A stretch of 16,412 bases of DNA from an uncultured Clostridium sp. (GTDB lineage: Bacteria > Bacillota > Clostridia > Lachnospirales > Lachnospiraceae): positions 1-16,412 of the forward strand of contig UQTA01000071.1 in the NCBI GenBank assembly GCA_900543885.1, given 5' to 3'. A program made the translations under genes and the position numbers. Numbering within the stretch: position 1 is the first letter of the stretch; each line of letters starts with the position of its first letter. Positions 6,874 through 14,317 of the stretch are shown in pieces. The notes under the pieces are model-generated. The model saw nothing but the letters and a program-made list of their open reading frames with translations, ran no database searches and was not told the DNA's origin.

Positions 6874-8757
6874 ATGGACCGACAGGCACTGGTGTGCAGA
6901 AATATATTAGAAAAACCGGATATTACCCAGCGTGAGATGGCTAAGAAAATGGATCTTTCCCTTGGGACAGTCAATGGATTGGTAAAGGAATGTCTGGCAG
7001 AAGGATACATTGCAGAAGAAGAGGCGGGAAAAGAAAAGCGGCTTGTACTTCTGGAAAAGGGAAAAGAACTGTTAAAACCTTATAAAGTAGATGGAGCGCT
7101 GATCATAGCGGCCGGTTTTGGCTCACGTTTTGTGCCTCTTACTTTCGAAACTCCCAAGGGTCTGTTAGAAGTGTTTGGAGAGCGTATGATCGAGCGTCAG
7201 ATCAAACAGCTTCATGAAGTGGGAATCTATGATATTACTATTGCAGTAGGCTACTTAAAAGAAAAATTTGAATATCTGATTGATAAATTTGATGTAAAGC
7301 TGTTATATAATCCGGAATATTCCTGTAAAAATACGCTGGCTACTGTATACAGAGCCAGAAAATTTTTAAAGGGCCGCAATGTATACATTCTTTCCTCTGA
7401 CAACTGGATGCGTGAAAATATGTATCATACGTATGAATGCGGTGCCTGGTACAGTGCAGCCCATGAAGAAGGGGAGACAAAAGAATGGTGTCTTACCTTC
7501 AATAAAAAAGGCCGTATCAGTGACGTAAATGTAGGTGGAAAAGATGCATGGTTTATGTACGGCCCTGTGTATCTTTCCAGGGAGTTTTCTGCAAGGTTCC
7601 TTCCTGTATTAGAGGCTTATTACCAGATCCCCGGAACAGAGCAGTTTTACTGGGAGCAGCCTTATGTGGATATGCTGAAGGGAGAGGCAAAACGCCGTCT
7701 GGAAAAAGAAAATAAAGAGTTGTTAAAGCAGACGGAAGAAGCCTGCGGGATACCTGCGTCCAAATGGGATGAGATTGAAATGGATATTAACCGCCAGCCA
7801 GATAACCAGGTATACGAATTTGAAAATCTGGAAGAGCTGCGGCTGTTTGATACCCGGTACCAGAATCATTCAGACAATGCGGCAATGGCGTTGGTGGCAG
7901 AGGTATTCCATGTGCCGGAATCTCAGATCACAGATATTAAATGTTTAAAATCCGGTATGACCAACAAGTCATTTTTATTCCGCACAGGAGATCATCACTG
8001 TATCTGCCGTATTCCGGGACCAGGTACAGAACTTCTTATTAACAGAGAACAGGAAAAAGAAGTATATGATGCCATTCGTCCATTAGGCATTACAGAACAT
8101 GTACTGTATCTGAATCCGTCCAATGGATATAAAATCTCTGAATACTATGAAAATACCCGCAATGCCAGTGCAGATAACTGGGATGATATGAAGGTCTGCA
8201 TGGATATGGTGCGCAGGCTTCATGAAGCAGGCCTGCAAGTGGGGCATAGCTTTGATATCAGAGAACGGATTAATTTTTATGAAAAACTCTGCCTGGAGCA
8301 TGGCGGTATTCCCTTTGAAGACTACAGCCAGGTCCGTGAATGGGTAAATCAGCTTTTAGACGCTTTGGAAAAAATGAATCTTCCACAATGTTTATGTCAT
8401 ATTGATGCAAATGTGGATAACTTTTTGATTTTCCCGGATCATAGTGCAAAACTTCTTGACTGGGAGTATGCAGGCATGTGTGATCCGTTAATGGATGTTT
8501 CCATGTGTGCTATCTATTCTTATTATGAAGAAGAACAGACAGAAAAGCTGTTGGAACTGTACCTGCAGCGCAAGCCGGAGGACAGAGAGCGGTTCATCAC
8601 CTATGCAGATTCGGCTTTAGGCGGTTTCCTCTGGAGTTTATGGGCTGTATACAAAGCAAGTCTGGGAGATGAATTCGGAGAATATACCATTATCATGTAC
8701 CGGTATGCAAAGAGGTATTATAAAAAGCTGATGAAAGAATTAAAGCAGTTTTTTTAA
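6874..8757 (+). CDS. Winged-helix / phosphocholine cytidylyltransferase / choline kinase fusion (LicC-LicA type)
   Basis: Three parts are visible in 627 aa. Residues 1-68 form a winged-helix HTH (DITQREMAKKMDLSLGTVNGLV). Residues about 73-300 form a nucleotidyltransferase with the signature LIIAAGFGSRFVPLT...PKGLLEV and a probable metal Asp in SSDNW, as in LicC (CTP + phosphocholine to CDP-choline). Residues about 335-627 form a choline/ethanolamine-kinase fold with SGMTNKSF, the catalytic HIDANVDN (509-516) and metal-binding LLDWEYAG (527-534), as in LicA. One chain would therefore phosphorylate choline and activate it to CDP-choline for attachment to a surface polymer. No LicD transferase or LicB transporter is present here. 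Substrate choline is inferred, and ethanolamine is possible. Choline-binding-type proteins follow directly. AAGGAG (6858-6863) supports the start. Confidence 0.88.
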   Translation: MDRQALVCRNILEKPDITQREMAKKMDLSLGTVNGLVKECLAEGYIAEEEAGKEKRLVLLEKGKELLKPYKVDGALIIAAGFGSRFVPLTFETPKGLLEVFGERMIERQIKQLHEVGIYDITIAVGYLKEKFEYLIDKFDVKLLYNPEYSCKNTLATVYRARKFLKGRNVYILSSDNWMRENMYHTYECGAWYSAAHEEGETKEWCLTFNKKGRISDVNVGGKDAWFMYGPVYLSREFSARFLPVLEAYYQIPGTEQFYWEQPYVDMLKGEAKRRLEKENKELLKQTEEACGIPASKWDEIEMDINRQPDNQVYEFENLEELRLFDTRYQNHSDNAAMALVAEVFHVPESQITDIKCLKSGMTNKSFLFRTGDHHCICRIPGPGTELLINREQEKEVYDAIRPLGITEHVLYLNPSNGYKISEYYENTRNASADNWDDMKVCMDMVRRLHEAGLQVGHSFDIRERINFYEKLCLEHGGIPFEDYSQVREWVNQLLDALEKMNLPQCLCHIDANVDNFLIFPDHSAKLLDWEYAGMCDPLMDVSMCAIYSYYEEEQTEKLLELYLQRKPEDRERFITYADSALGGFLWSLWAVYKASLGDEFGEYTIIMYRYAKRYYKKLMKELKQFF

Positions 8758-8813
8758 TCCTATATTCATTTTCAGAAAAATGTAATAAAAATGTTAATCA
8801 TGGATATTTCATT

Positions 8814-8824
8814 TGTGCTATACT
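8814..8824 (+). promoter_or_regulatory. Extended -10 promoter of the repeat-protein gene
   Basis: TGTGC-TATACT, matching the extended -10 at 6797-6807 except for one base in the hexamer. No convincing -35 lies at 16-18 bp. The start point would be near 8831, just before the 21-bp tandem repeat. Confidence 0.6.
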
Positions 8825-8842
8825 TAAAAAAGGGTATATGTT

Positions 8843-8884
8843 AAATGTTCCGGGCGAACATTCAAATGTTCCGAGAGGACGTTC
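8843..8884. promoter_or_regulatory. Two tandem 21-bp units carrying ATGTTC/GAACAT palindromes
   Basis: Unit 1 (8843-8863) and unit 2 (8864-8884) agree at 17 of 21 positions, and both start AAATGTTCCG. Each is itself an inverted repeat (ATGTTC-N5-GAACAT, and a degenerate copy). Their junction makes a perfect palindrome, GAACATT-CA-AATGTTC (8856-8871). The spacing of 21 bp equals two helical turns, as expected for cooperative protein binding. It lies between the promoter and the ribosome binding site. It could instead act as RNA hairpins. Confidence 0.6.
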
Positions 8885-8904
8885 AAAACAACAGGAGGAA
8901 AAAC

Positions 8905-9960
8905 ATGGGACGTAAAAAATACTTCGCAGCCCTTGCAGCAGCCGGTATGATCGGCGCTATGGCGCTAGGGTCTGCGTTCAGTTCATATGCCGCAGATGGT
9001 TGGACCAAGACAAATGATCATTGGACCTACATCTATCAGGGCAAAACTTATACAGGCTGGCTTGAAACCAGTGACGGCAAATATTATATGGATCTTTCCG
9101 ATGGACATATGACTACCGGATTTAAACAGATCGATGGGAAATGGTACTTCTTTCGTCCAAACGGTGTGATGGCCCAGAGCCGCTGGGTTAATCCGGAATA
9201 TGGCAAATGGTACTACTTTTTAGAGGACGGTACCATGGTCACCGGCTGGTTAAAGATCGGAAATGACTATTACTTTATGCGTGGTGATGGTACCATGGGA
9301 ACCGGATGGCGCCAGATGGAAGGCTCCTGGTATTATTTCCAGAGCAATGGTAAGTGTGTAGTTAATTCCTGGGCACAGATCAAAAACAGCTGGTATCTGT
9401 TTGGAACAGACGGAAAGATGATGACCGGCTGGGCAAAGGTAGACAATGATTACTACTACCTGAATACAGATGGCCGTATGCTTACCGGTTGGCTGACAGA
9501 CAGTGAAGGCAGCAAATACTATATGGATCAGAGCAACGGCAAAATGAGCACAGGCTGGAAGCAGATTGATAATTCCTGGTATTACTTCAATACCAATGGC
9601 CATATGATGACCGGCTGGATCCAGGTAGACAATAAGATCTATTACATGAACCCGTCAAACAGCGGAAAGATGACAGCAGGAACTTCCCTGGATATCAATG
9701 GAACGACCTACAACTTTGACGCAAGCGGTGTGTGCCAGAATGCAAGCGGAGTATCAGCACAGACTCCTGCAAGCACAAACACTTCCTCTTCCGGCGGTGT
9801 GACAGGTGAAAACGGCGGACCTGGTGTGAAGAGCAGCTCCAGCAATAACGGACCGTCTACTGGCAGCAGCAACAATAATACATCAGCCAATCCGTCAAAC
9901 AATTCATCCAATTCTAATTCAGATACCTTAGTATCAGGCCGTACAGACGGACCAGGCTGA
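8905..9960 (+). CDS. Secreted choline-binding-type repeat protein without a catalytic domain
   Basis: The 351-aa protein begins with a signal peptide (GRKKYFAALAAAGMIGAMALGSAFSSYA, cleavage near residues 29-31). Residues about 31-285 are roughly ten to eleven repeats of about 20 aa of the CW_binding_1 type (pattern TGW-x-GxWYYF-x-DGxM). Such repeats bind choline through stacked Trp and Tyr in pneumococcal proteins and also occur in glucan- and toxin-type repeats. The tail (about 290-351) is rich in Ser, Asn and Gly, with GENGGPGVK and a terminal DGPG. No enzyme domain is seen, so it may be an adhesin, structural or ligand-display protein. ATG 8905 follows AGGAGG (8893-8898). An in-frame ATG at 8845 merely reads the tandem repeat. 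Two stops in a row (TGA TAA) end it. Confidence 0.88.
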   Translation: MGRKKYFAALAAAGMIGAMALGSAFSSYAADGWTKTNDHWTYIYQGKTYTGWLETSDGKYYMDLSDGHMTTGFKQIDGKWYFFRPNGVMAQSRWVNPEYGKWYYFLEDGTMVTGWLKIGNDYYFMRGDGTMGTGWRQMEGSWYYFQSNGKCVVNSWAQIKNSWYLFGTDGKMMTGWAKVDNDYYYLNTDGRMLTGWLTDSEGSKYYMDQSNGKMSTGWKQIDNSWYYFNTNGHMMTGWIQVDNKIYYMNPSNSGKMTAGTSLDINGTTYNFDASGVCQNASGVSAQTPASTNTSSSGGVTGENGGPGVKSSSSNNGPSTGSSNNNTSANPSNNSSNSNSDTLVSGRTDGPG

Positions 9961-10014
9961 TAAAGAGATTTTCAGAAGATTTTCGCAAACGGAAGATTTT
10001 AGGGGACAATATAG

Positions 10015-10046
10015 GGGGATGTCGGGAAACAGACATCCCCTTTTTT
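10015..10046 (+). terminator. Intrinsic terminator directly before the GH25 gene
   Basis: GGGGATGTC (10015-10023) pairs perfectly with GACATCCCC (10032-10040), followed by TTTTTT. The ribosome binding site of the next gene (AGGAG) starts only 2 nt after the T-run. It ends the repeat-protein transcript, but its position also lets it act as an attenuator of the muramidase gene. Confidence 0.9.
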
Positions 10047-10058
10047 CAGGAGAAAAAT

Positions 10059-11960
10059 ATGAACAATGCAGATAAGATCATAAAACGCTGCCGGGCACTG
10101 GCATTAGCAGGTGTTCTGGGACTTACAAGCCTGGGAAGTCCTGTTACTGCGCTGGCAGCAGGTCCGGGAGAGGATGCTTCACGGGTGAGTGAGATTTCCT
10201 CAGGCGGCCCGGGAGATCCGGGAAATAATACATCTTCCAATCAGGCTGCCAATAATACAACGACTACAAATAATTCAAACAATACAAATAATACCAACAA
10301 TAGCAACACTTCAAATAATACTTCCAGTGATACCACCACGAATGCCAATGCCTGGAAGAAAGTAAACGGTATGTATCAGATGCCGGATGGAAGTTCCATC
10401 CAAAATGTGCTTTATCGTGGTATTGATGTATCCCGCTGGCAAGAGGAGATCAACTGGAGCCAGGTGGCAAAGGATGATATTTCATTTGTTATGCTGGGAA
10501 CACGTTCCAAAGGAGCAGTGGATCCCTATTTCCATAAAAACATACAGAATGCAGCTGCAAACGGCATTAAAGTGGGTGTTTATATCTATTCACTGGCTAC
10601 TACTACAGATATGGCAGTCCAGGAAGCTGATTTTGTGTTAAATCTGATCGCTGATTATCCTGTTTCGTATCCGGTGGCTTTTGATATGGAAGATTCTACA
10701 CAGGGAAATCTTTCAAAAGCAGAGCTGGCAGCCATTGCAAATGCTTTCTGCAAGCGGATTTCTGCAGCAGGTTATTACCCTATTATTTATGCTAATGATA
10801 ACTGGCTGAAAAATAAACTGGATATGAGCCAGATGAATTATCCAGTATGGGTAGCAAGATATTCTGCCCGTCCAAGCTACCAGAATCCGGTGATGTGGCA
10901 GGCAACCAGCAGCGGTTCTGTAAAGGGAATCAATACAAGGGTGGATATTGATTTCCAGTTTAAGGATTTTACCTCTGTAATACCGGCCAACACCTGGCGT
11001 ACCATTAATGGAAAACGGTATTATTACGCCAATTATGAAAAACAGAAGAACGCCTGGGCAAAAGATGGAGATGACTGGTATTACATGGATAAAGACGGTC
11101 TTGCATCTACCGGCTGGATCACAGTGGCAGGCGCAAGATATTATCTGGATACCACGACCGGAAAGATGAAAACAGGCTGGCAGGCAGAAGATGGTAAATG
11201 GTACTACCTTGGCAGCAGCGGCGCTGTAAAGAAAGGCTGGGTCAATGACAATGGAACCTGGTACTATACAGACAATGACGGTGTGATGAAGACCGGCTGG
11301 ATCGAAGTCAGCGGTAAGCGGTATTATCTGGAAAATTCTGGAAAAATGATCACTGGCTGGACGAACCAAAGCGGCAAGTGGTATTATCTGGGCAGTTCCG
11401 GCGATCTGTTAAAAGGCTGGGTCAATGATCATGGAACCTGGTACTACACTGGCAGTGACGGTGTGATGCAGACTGGCTGGCTGACAGATGCAGGAGGCAG
11501 GTATTATCTGAAAGGCTCCGGTGACATGGCGACCGGCTGGAGACAGTTAGACGGCGCCTGGTATTACTTTAATGGTGATGGACGTATGGCAACAGGCATG
11601 ATCGAAGTAAACGGTCTTCATTATTACCTGGATCCTTCAGATGGCCGTATGGTAGCGGGCAGATCAGTAGAGATCAATGGTATAATGTATCAGGCTGCAT
11701 CAGATGGACATCTGAGTACGCAGGAAGCACAGGCTGACGGGCAGAATACTCAGAATGGGCAGATTACCCCTGATTCGGGAAATGTCCAGATCACTCCGGT
11801 AGATCAGACTTCTGCCTCATCTGGTCAGAAGACTTCCGAAACTTCATCTGATAATAACAACCAGAAAGTAACCGGAAAAAACGGCGGACCGGGAGTAAAG
11901 GGCGATTCTTCTGGCAATGCAAATAATGACGGTGTAATAACAGGTCAGGCACCAGGCTGA
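10059..11960 (+). CDS. Secreted GH25 muramidase with C-terminal choline-binding-type repeats
   Basis: The 633-aa protein cleaves the MurNAc-GlcNAc bond of peptidoglycan outside the cell. Residues 1-34 are a signal peptide ending ALAA, followed by a Gly-Pro-Gly start of the mature chain. Residues 57-97 are an Asn/Thr/Ser linker. The GH25 domain (about 118-310) shows RGIDVSRWQ (D123) and the catalytic DxE in AFDMED (D209, E211), plus YIYSLA and the late VDIDFQF. Residues about 312-555 hold roughly eleven choline-binding-type repeats (GWVNDNGTWYYTDNDGVMKT type). The tail has GKNGGPGVK and ends in APG. The layout resembles pneumococcal LytC and phage Cpl-1 lysozymes. AGGAG precedes ATG 10059. A likely autolysin or wall-remodelling enzyme targeted by surface phosphocholine, which is inference. 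Confidence 0.93.
   Translation: MNNADKIIKRCRALALAGVLGLTSLGSPVTALAAGPGEDASRVSEISSGGPGDPGNNTSSNQAANNTTTTNNSNNTNNTNNSNTSNNTSSDTTTNANAWKKVNGMYQMPDGSSIQNVLYRGIDVSRWQEEINWSQVAKDDISFVMLGTRSKGAVDPYFHKNIQNAAANGIKVGVYIYSLATTTDMAVQEADFVLNLIADYPVSYPVAFDMEDSTQGNLSKAELAAIANAFCKRISAAGYYPIIYANDNWLKNKLDMSQMNYPVWVARYSARPSYQNPVMWQATSSGSVKGINTRVDIDFQFKDFTSVIPANTWRTINGKRYYYANYEKQKNAWAKDGDDWYYMDKDGLASTGWITVAGARYYLDTTTGKMKTGWQAEDGKWYYLGSSGAVKKGWVNDNGTWYYTDNDGVMKTGWIEVSGKRYYLENSGKMITGWTNQSGKWYYLGSSGDLLKGWVNDHGTWYYTGSDGVMQTGWLTDAGGRYYLKGSGDMATGWRQLDGAWYYFNGDGRMATGMIEVNGLHYYLDPSDGRMVAGRSVEINGIMYQAASDGHLSTQEAQADGQNTQNGQITPDSGNVQITPVDQTSASSGQKTSETSSDNNNQKVTGKNGGPGVKGDSSGNANNDGVITGQAPG
10224..10349 (+). repeat. Asn/Thr/Ser low-complexity linker (AAY/ACN triplet runs)
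   Basis: Residues about 56-97 of the muramidase are almost only Asn, Thr and Ser, encoded by irregular runs of AAT, AAC and ACA. It is a flexible linker between the signal peptide and the GH25 domain. Triplet runs of this kind change length easily by slippage. Confidence 0.8.
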
Positions 11961-11987
11961 TAAGATCTGACGCCAAAGGATATTCAC

Positions 11988-12062
11988 AATCCACTTTTGA
12001 AGTAAAAATGGAGTTGAACCATAACAGTTCAGCCAGAATCTGCTTCAAAAGTGGATTTTTTT
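11988..12062 (+). terminator. Long-stem terminator with a nested hairpin after the muramidase gene
   Basis: A 15-bp perfect stem (11988-12002 with 12043-12057) is followed by a T-run to 12062. The 40-nt loop contains its own small hairpin, TGAAC (12015-12019) with GTTCA (12027-12031). It lies 27 nt after the stop codon. Confidence 0.88.
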
Positions 12063-12108
12063 GCCTGTTTGTGCATAAAATAAACAGATATCAATGATCA
12101 GGTGAATC

Positions 12109-12804
12109 GTGCATAATCGATATATAAAGTATTTCTTTTTATTGCTGCTGACAACAGATCTTCTTCTGTCTGTTCTCTTTATAAAAAATGATCATACAGA
12201 AATAGAAAAAATATTTTCTCTTCCGGTCCTTTCAAAAGCAGCCGGTCAGCCGAAGTATGTAGCGCTGACGTTTGATGATGGTCCCAGCCGAAAATGTACT
12301 CCCGTTTTATTAGATGGTTTAAAAGAGCGGGATGTCCATGTCACATTTTTCCTGATGGGAAAGAATATAGAAGGCAATGAAGACATTGTAAAGCGGATGA
12401 GCGATGAAGGACATCTTATTGGCAACCACAGTTATGAGCATATTCAGTTAACAAAAGCAGGGCCTGAAGCGGTCTGTGAAGCAGTAGAACATACCCAGAA
12501 ACAGATTGAAGCTATTACCGGCAAACGTCCGGAATATATACGTCCGCCTTATGGGGACTGGAATGAGGAACTGGAAGAAGAGATTGGAATGACCCCGGTT
12601 CTCTGGTCTGTGGATTCCCTGGACTGGAAGTTAAAAGATACAGGAAAGATCCTTCGCCGGGTCTTGAAAGATGTGAAAGATGGGGATATTATATTGTTGC
12701 ACGATATATTTTCTTCCTCTGTAGAAGCGGCATTGGAGCTGATCGACATACTGCAGAAGGAAGGATATGTTTTTGTAACAGCAGATGAACTGCTGATCGA
12801 ATAA
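12109..12804 (+). CDS. Membrane-anchored polysaccharide (peptidoglycan GlcNAc-type) deacetylase
   Basis: The 231-aa protein of the CE4/NodB family removes N-acetyl groups from peptidoglycan or a related polymer, outside the membrane. All five family motifs are visible: TFDDGPS (54-60), the metal-binding HxxxH in GNHSYEHIQL (H107, H111), RPPYGDW (145-151), WSVDSLDW (166-173) and ILLHD (195-199). One N-terminal hydrophobic stretch (about 7-25, YFFLLLLTTDLLLSVLFI) acts as signal anchor. The start is a GTG (12109) with a weak AGGTG 4 nt upstream. No in-frame ATG exists before the domain, so the exact start is uncertain. It is followed 22 bp later by rarA, probably in one transcript. The substrate cannot be read from sequence: a PgdA-like role is likely, PdaB-like possible. 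Confidence 0.9.
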   Translation: MHNRYIKYFFLLLLTTDLLLSVLFIKNDHTEIEKIFSLPVLSKAAGQPKYVALTFDDGPSRKCTPVLLDGLKERDVHVTFFLMGKNIEGNEDIVKRMSDEGHLIGNHSYEHIQLTKAGPEAVCEAVEHTQKQIEAITGKRPEYIRPPYGDWNEELEEEIGMTPVLWSVDSLDWKLKDTGKILRRVLKDVKDGDIILLHDIFSSSVEAALELIDILQKEGYVFVTADELLIE

Positions 12805-12826
12805 AAGGGTATAAAGGAAAAATAAA

Positions 12827-14143
12827 ATGGATTTATTTGATTATATGAGAGAAAATACCATGGAAAAAGAATCCCCTCTGGCATCCAGACTCCGGCCGCG
12901 GACACTGGATGAAGTAGTGGGACAGCAGCATATCATTGGAAAAGATAAGCTGCTCTACCGGGCGATCAAAGCGGATAAACTGGGATCAGTTATATTTTAT
13001 GGTCCCCCTGGTACAGGAAAAACCACTCTTGCAAAGGTAATTGCCAACACCACCCAGGCAGATTTTAAACAGATCAACGCCACAGTGGCGGGCAAAAAGG
13101 ATATGGAAGAAGTGGTTGCAGAGGCAAAGAACAATATGGGTATGTTTGGAAAACGTACCATTCTGTTTGTAGACGAGATCCATCGTTTCAATAAAGGCCA
13201 GCAGGATTATCTTCTTCCTTTTGTAGAAGACGGTACACTGACGCTGATCGGCGCTACCACGGAAAATCCTTATTTTGAGGTAAACGGGGCTCTTCTTTCC
13301 AGATCACGTATTTTTGAGTTAAAACCACTGGAAAAAGAAGACATCAAACAGCTGCTCCACCGGGCGGTTACAGATTCAGAACGGGGAATGGGGACATACC
13401 GGGTAAAACTGGATGAAGATGCAGCGGATTTCCTGGCAGATACAGCCAATGGTGATGCAAGAGCCGCTTTAAATGCCATTGAACTGGGTGCGCTCACCAC
13501 AGAGCGCAGTGAAGATGGTTTCATACATATTGATCTTGCAGCTGCCCAGGAATGTATTCAGAAGCGGGCAGTGCGTTATGACAAGGATGGGGACAACCAT
13601 TACGACACCATTTCTGCCTTTATCAAGAGCATGCGCGGTTCGGATCCGGATGCGGCAGTTTATTATCTGGCCCGCATGCTGTACGCCGGGGAAGATATTA
13701 AATTTATTGCCCGCCGTATTATGATCTGTGCATCTGAAGATGTGGGAAATGCAGATCCACAGGCTTTAAGCGTGGCAGTGAGTGCTTCCCTTGCTGCAGA
13801 GCGCATCGGACTTCCTGAAGCCCAGATCATCCTTTCACAGGCGGCGTCTTATGTAGCCTGTGCTCCAAAGAGCAATGCAGCCTGTGTGGCAATTCAGAAT
13901 GCCATGGAAAATGTAAAGACCACCCGTACGATGCCGGTTCCGGTCCATCTTCAGGATCGCCACTACAAAGGTGCGGCAAAACTAGGACATGGGGAAGGCT
14001 ACAAGTATGCCCACGACTATCCGAAACATTATGTAAATCAACAATATCTTCCAGACGGTATGGAAGGAACTGTTTTCTATGAACCATCGGATAATGGCTA
14101 TGAAAAGACGATAAAAGCACACATGAAGTGGTTGAAAGAGTAG
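12827..14143 (+). CDS. rarA: Replication-associated recombination protein A (RarA/MgsA) AAA+ ATPase
   Basis: The 438-aa AAA+ ATPase belongs to the clamp-loader clade that acts at stalled replication forks and interacts with SSB. Seen: PLASRLRPRTLDEVVGQQH (17-35), Walker A GPPGTGKTT (59-67), Walker B ILFVDEIHRF (112-121), the sensor region IGATTENP, and the C-terminal tetramerisation part with MRGSDPDAAVYYLARML and PKSNAACVAI. Length and order match bacterial RarA. The start at 12827 follows AGGA (12815-12818), 22 bp after the deacetylase stop, so the two are probably co-transcribed despite unrelated functions. Confidence 0.96.
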   Translation: MDLFDYMRENTMEKESPLASRLRPRTLDEVVGQQHIIGKDKLLYRAIKADKLGSVIFYGPPGTGKTTLAKVIANTTQADFKQINATVAGKKDMEEVVAEAKNNMGMFGKRTILFVDEIHRFNKGQQDYLLPFVEDGTLTLIGATTENPYFEVNGALLSRSRIFELKPLEKEDIKQLLHRAVTDSERGMGTYRVKLDEDAADFLADTANGDARAALNAIELGALTTERSEDGFIHIDLAAAQECIQKRAVRYDKDGDNHYDTISAFIKSMRGSDPDAAVYYLARMLYAGEDIKFIARRIMICASEDVGNADPQALSVAVSASLAAERIGLPEAQIILSQAASYVACAPKSNAACVAIQNAMENVKTTRTMPVPVHLQDRHYKGAAKLGHGEGYKYAHDYPKHYVNQQYLPDGMEGTVFYEPSDNGYEKTIKAHMKWLKE

Positions 14144-14160
14144 AATTTTCGTATTATAAT
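14132..14160 (+). promoter_or_regulatory. Candidate rho promoter overlapping the rarA end
   Basis: TTGAAA (14132-14137), a 17-bp spacer and a perfect TATAAT (14155-14160). The -35 lies inside the last codons of rarA. It would give a leader of about 150 nt for rho, with the hairpin at 14177-14205 near its 5' end. Confidence 0.6.
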
Positions 14161-14176
14161 GAAAAAAGAGAAGCAC

Positions 14177-14205
14177 AGCCTGCAGTTTCATTCTGCCTGC
14201 AGGCT
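14177..14205 (+). terminator. Hairpin in the rarA-rho intergenic region (weak terminator or attenuator)
   Basis: AGCCTGCAG (14177-14185) pairs perfectly with CTGCAGGCT (14197-14205). The following sequence is only loosely T-rich (CTATCTATTTAGTTTT). It may end rarA inefficiently or act in the rho leader. Confidence 0.55.
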
Positions 14206-14229
14206 CTATCTATTTAGTTTTAAGGAACT

Positions 14230-14258
14230 TTCTGTATCTGGAAAAAATCCCGTATTAT
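14230..14258 (+). promoter_or_regulatory. Second candidate rho promoter
   Basis: TTCTGT (14230-14235), a 17-bp spacer and TATTAT (14253-14258). It is weaker than the upstream candidate but lies after the hairpin, about 60 nt before the rho start, so it would bypass any attenuation there. Confidence 0.4.
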
Positions 14259-14317
14259 ACAACGTGAGAAATTACATATATTGCGATCATTAATGCATAG
14301 CAGATAGGAGAAATAAT

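Noticed and set aside
8856..8871. LexA (SOS) box in the repeat-protein leader
   Set aside because: The Gram-positive SOS box needs GAAC-N4-GTTC. Here GAAC and GTTC are 8 nt apart, and the gene context is not DNA repair.
8845..8904. Upstream ATG start for the repeat protein
   Set aside because: It would translate the 21-bp tandem repeat and place the perfect AGGAGG inside the gene and before a classical signal peptide.
10713..11369. 218-codon minus-strand frame antisense to the muramidase repeats
   Set aside because: It arises from the repeated codon pattern of the choline-binding repeats. It has no ribosome binding site and no recognisable domain.
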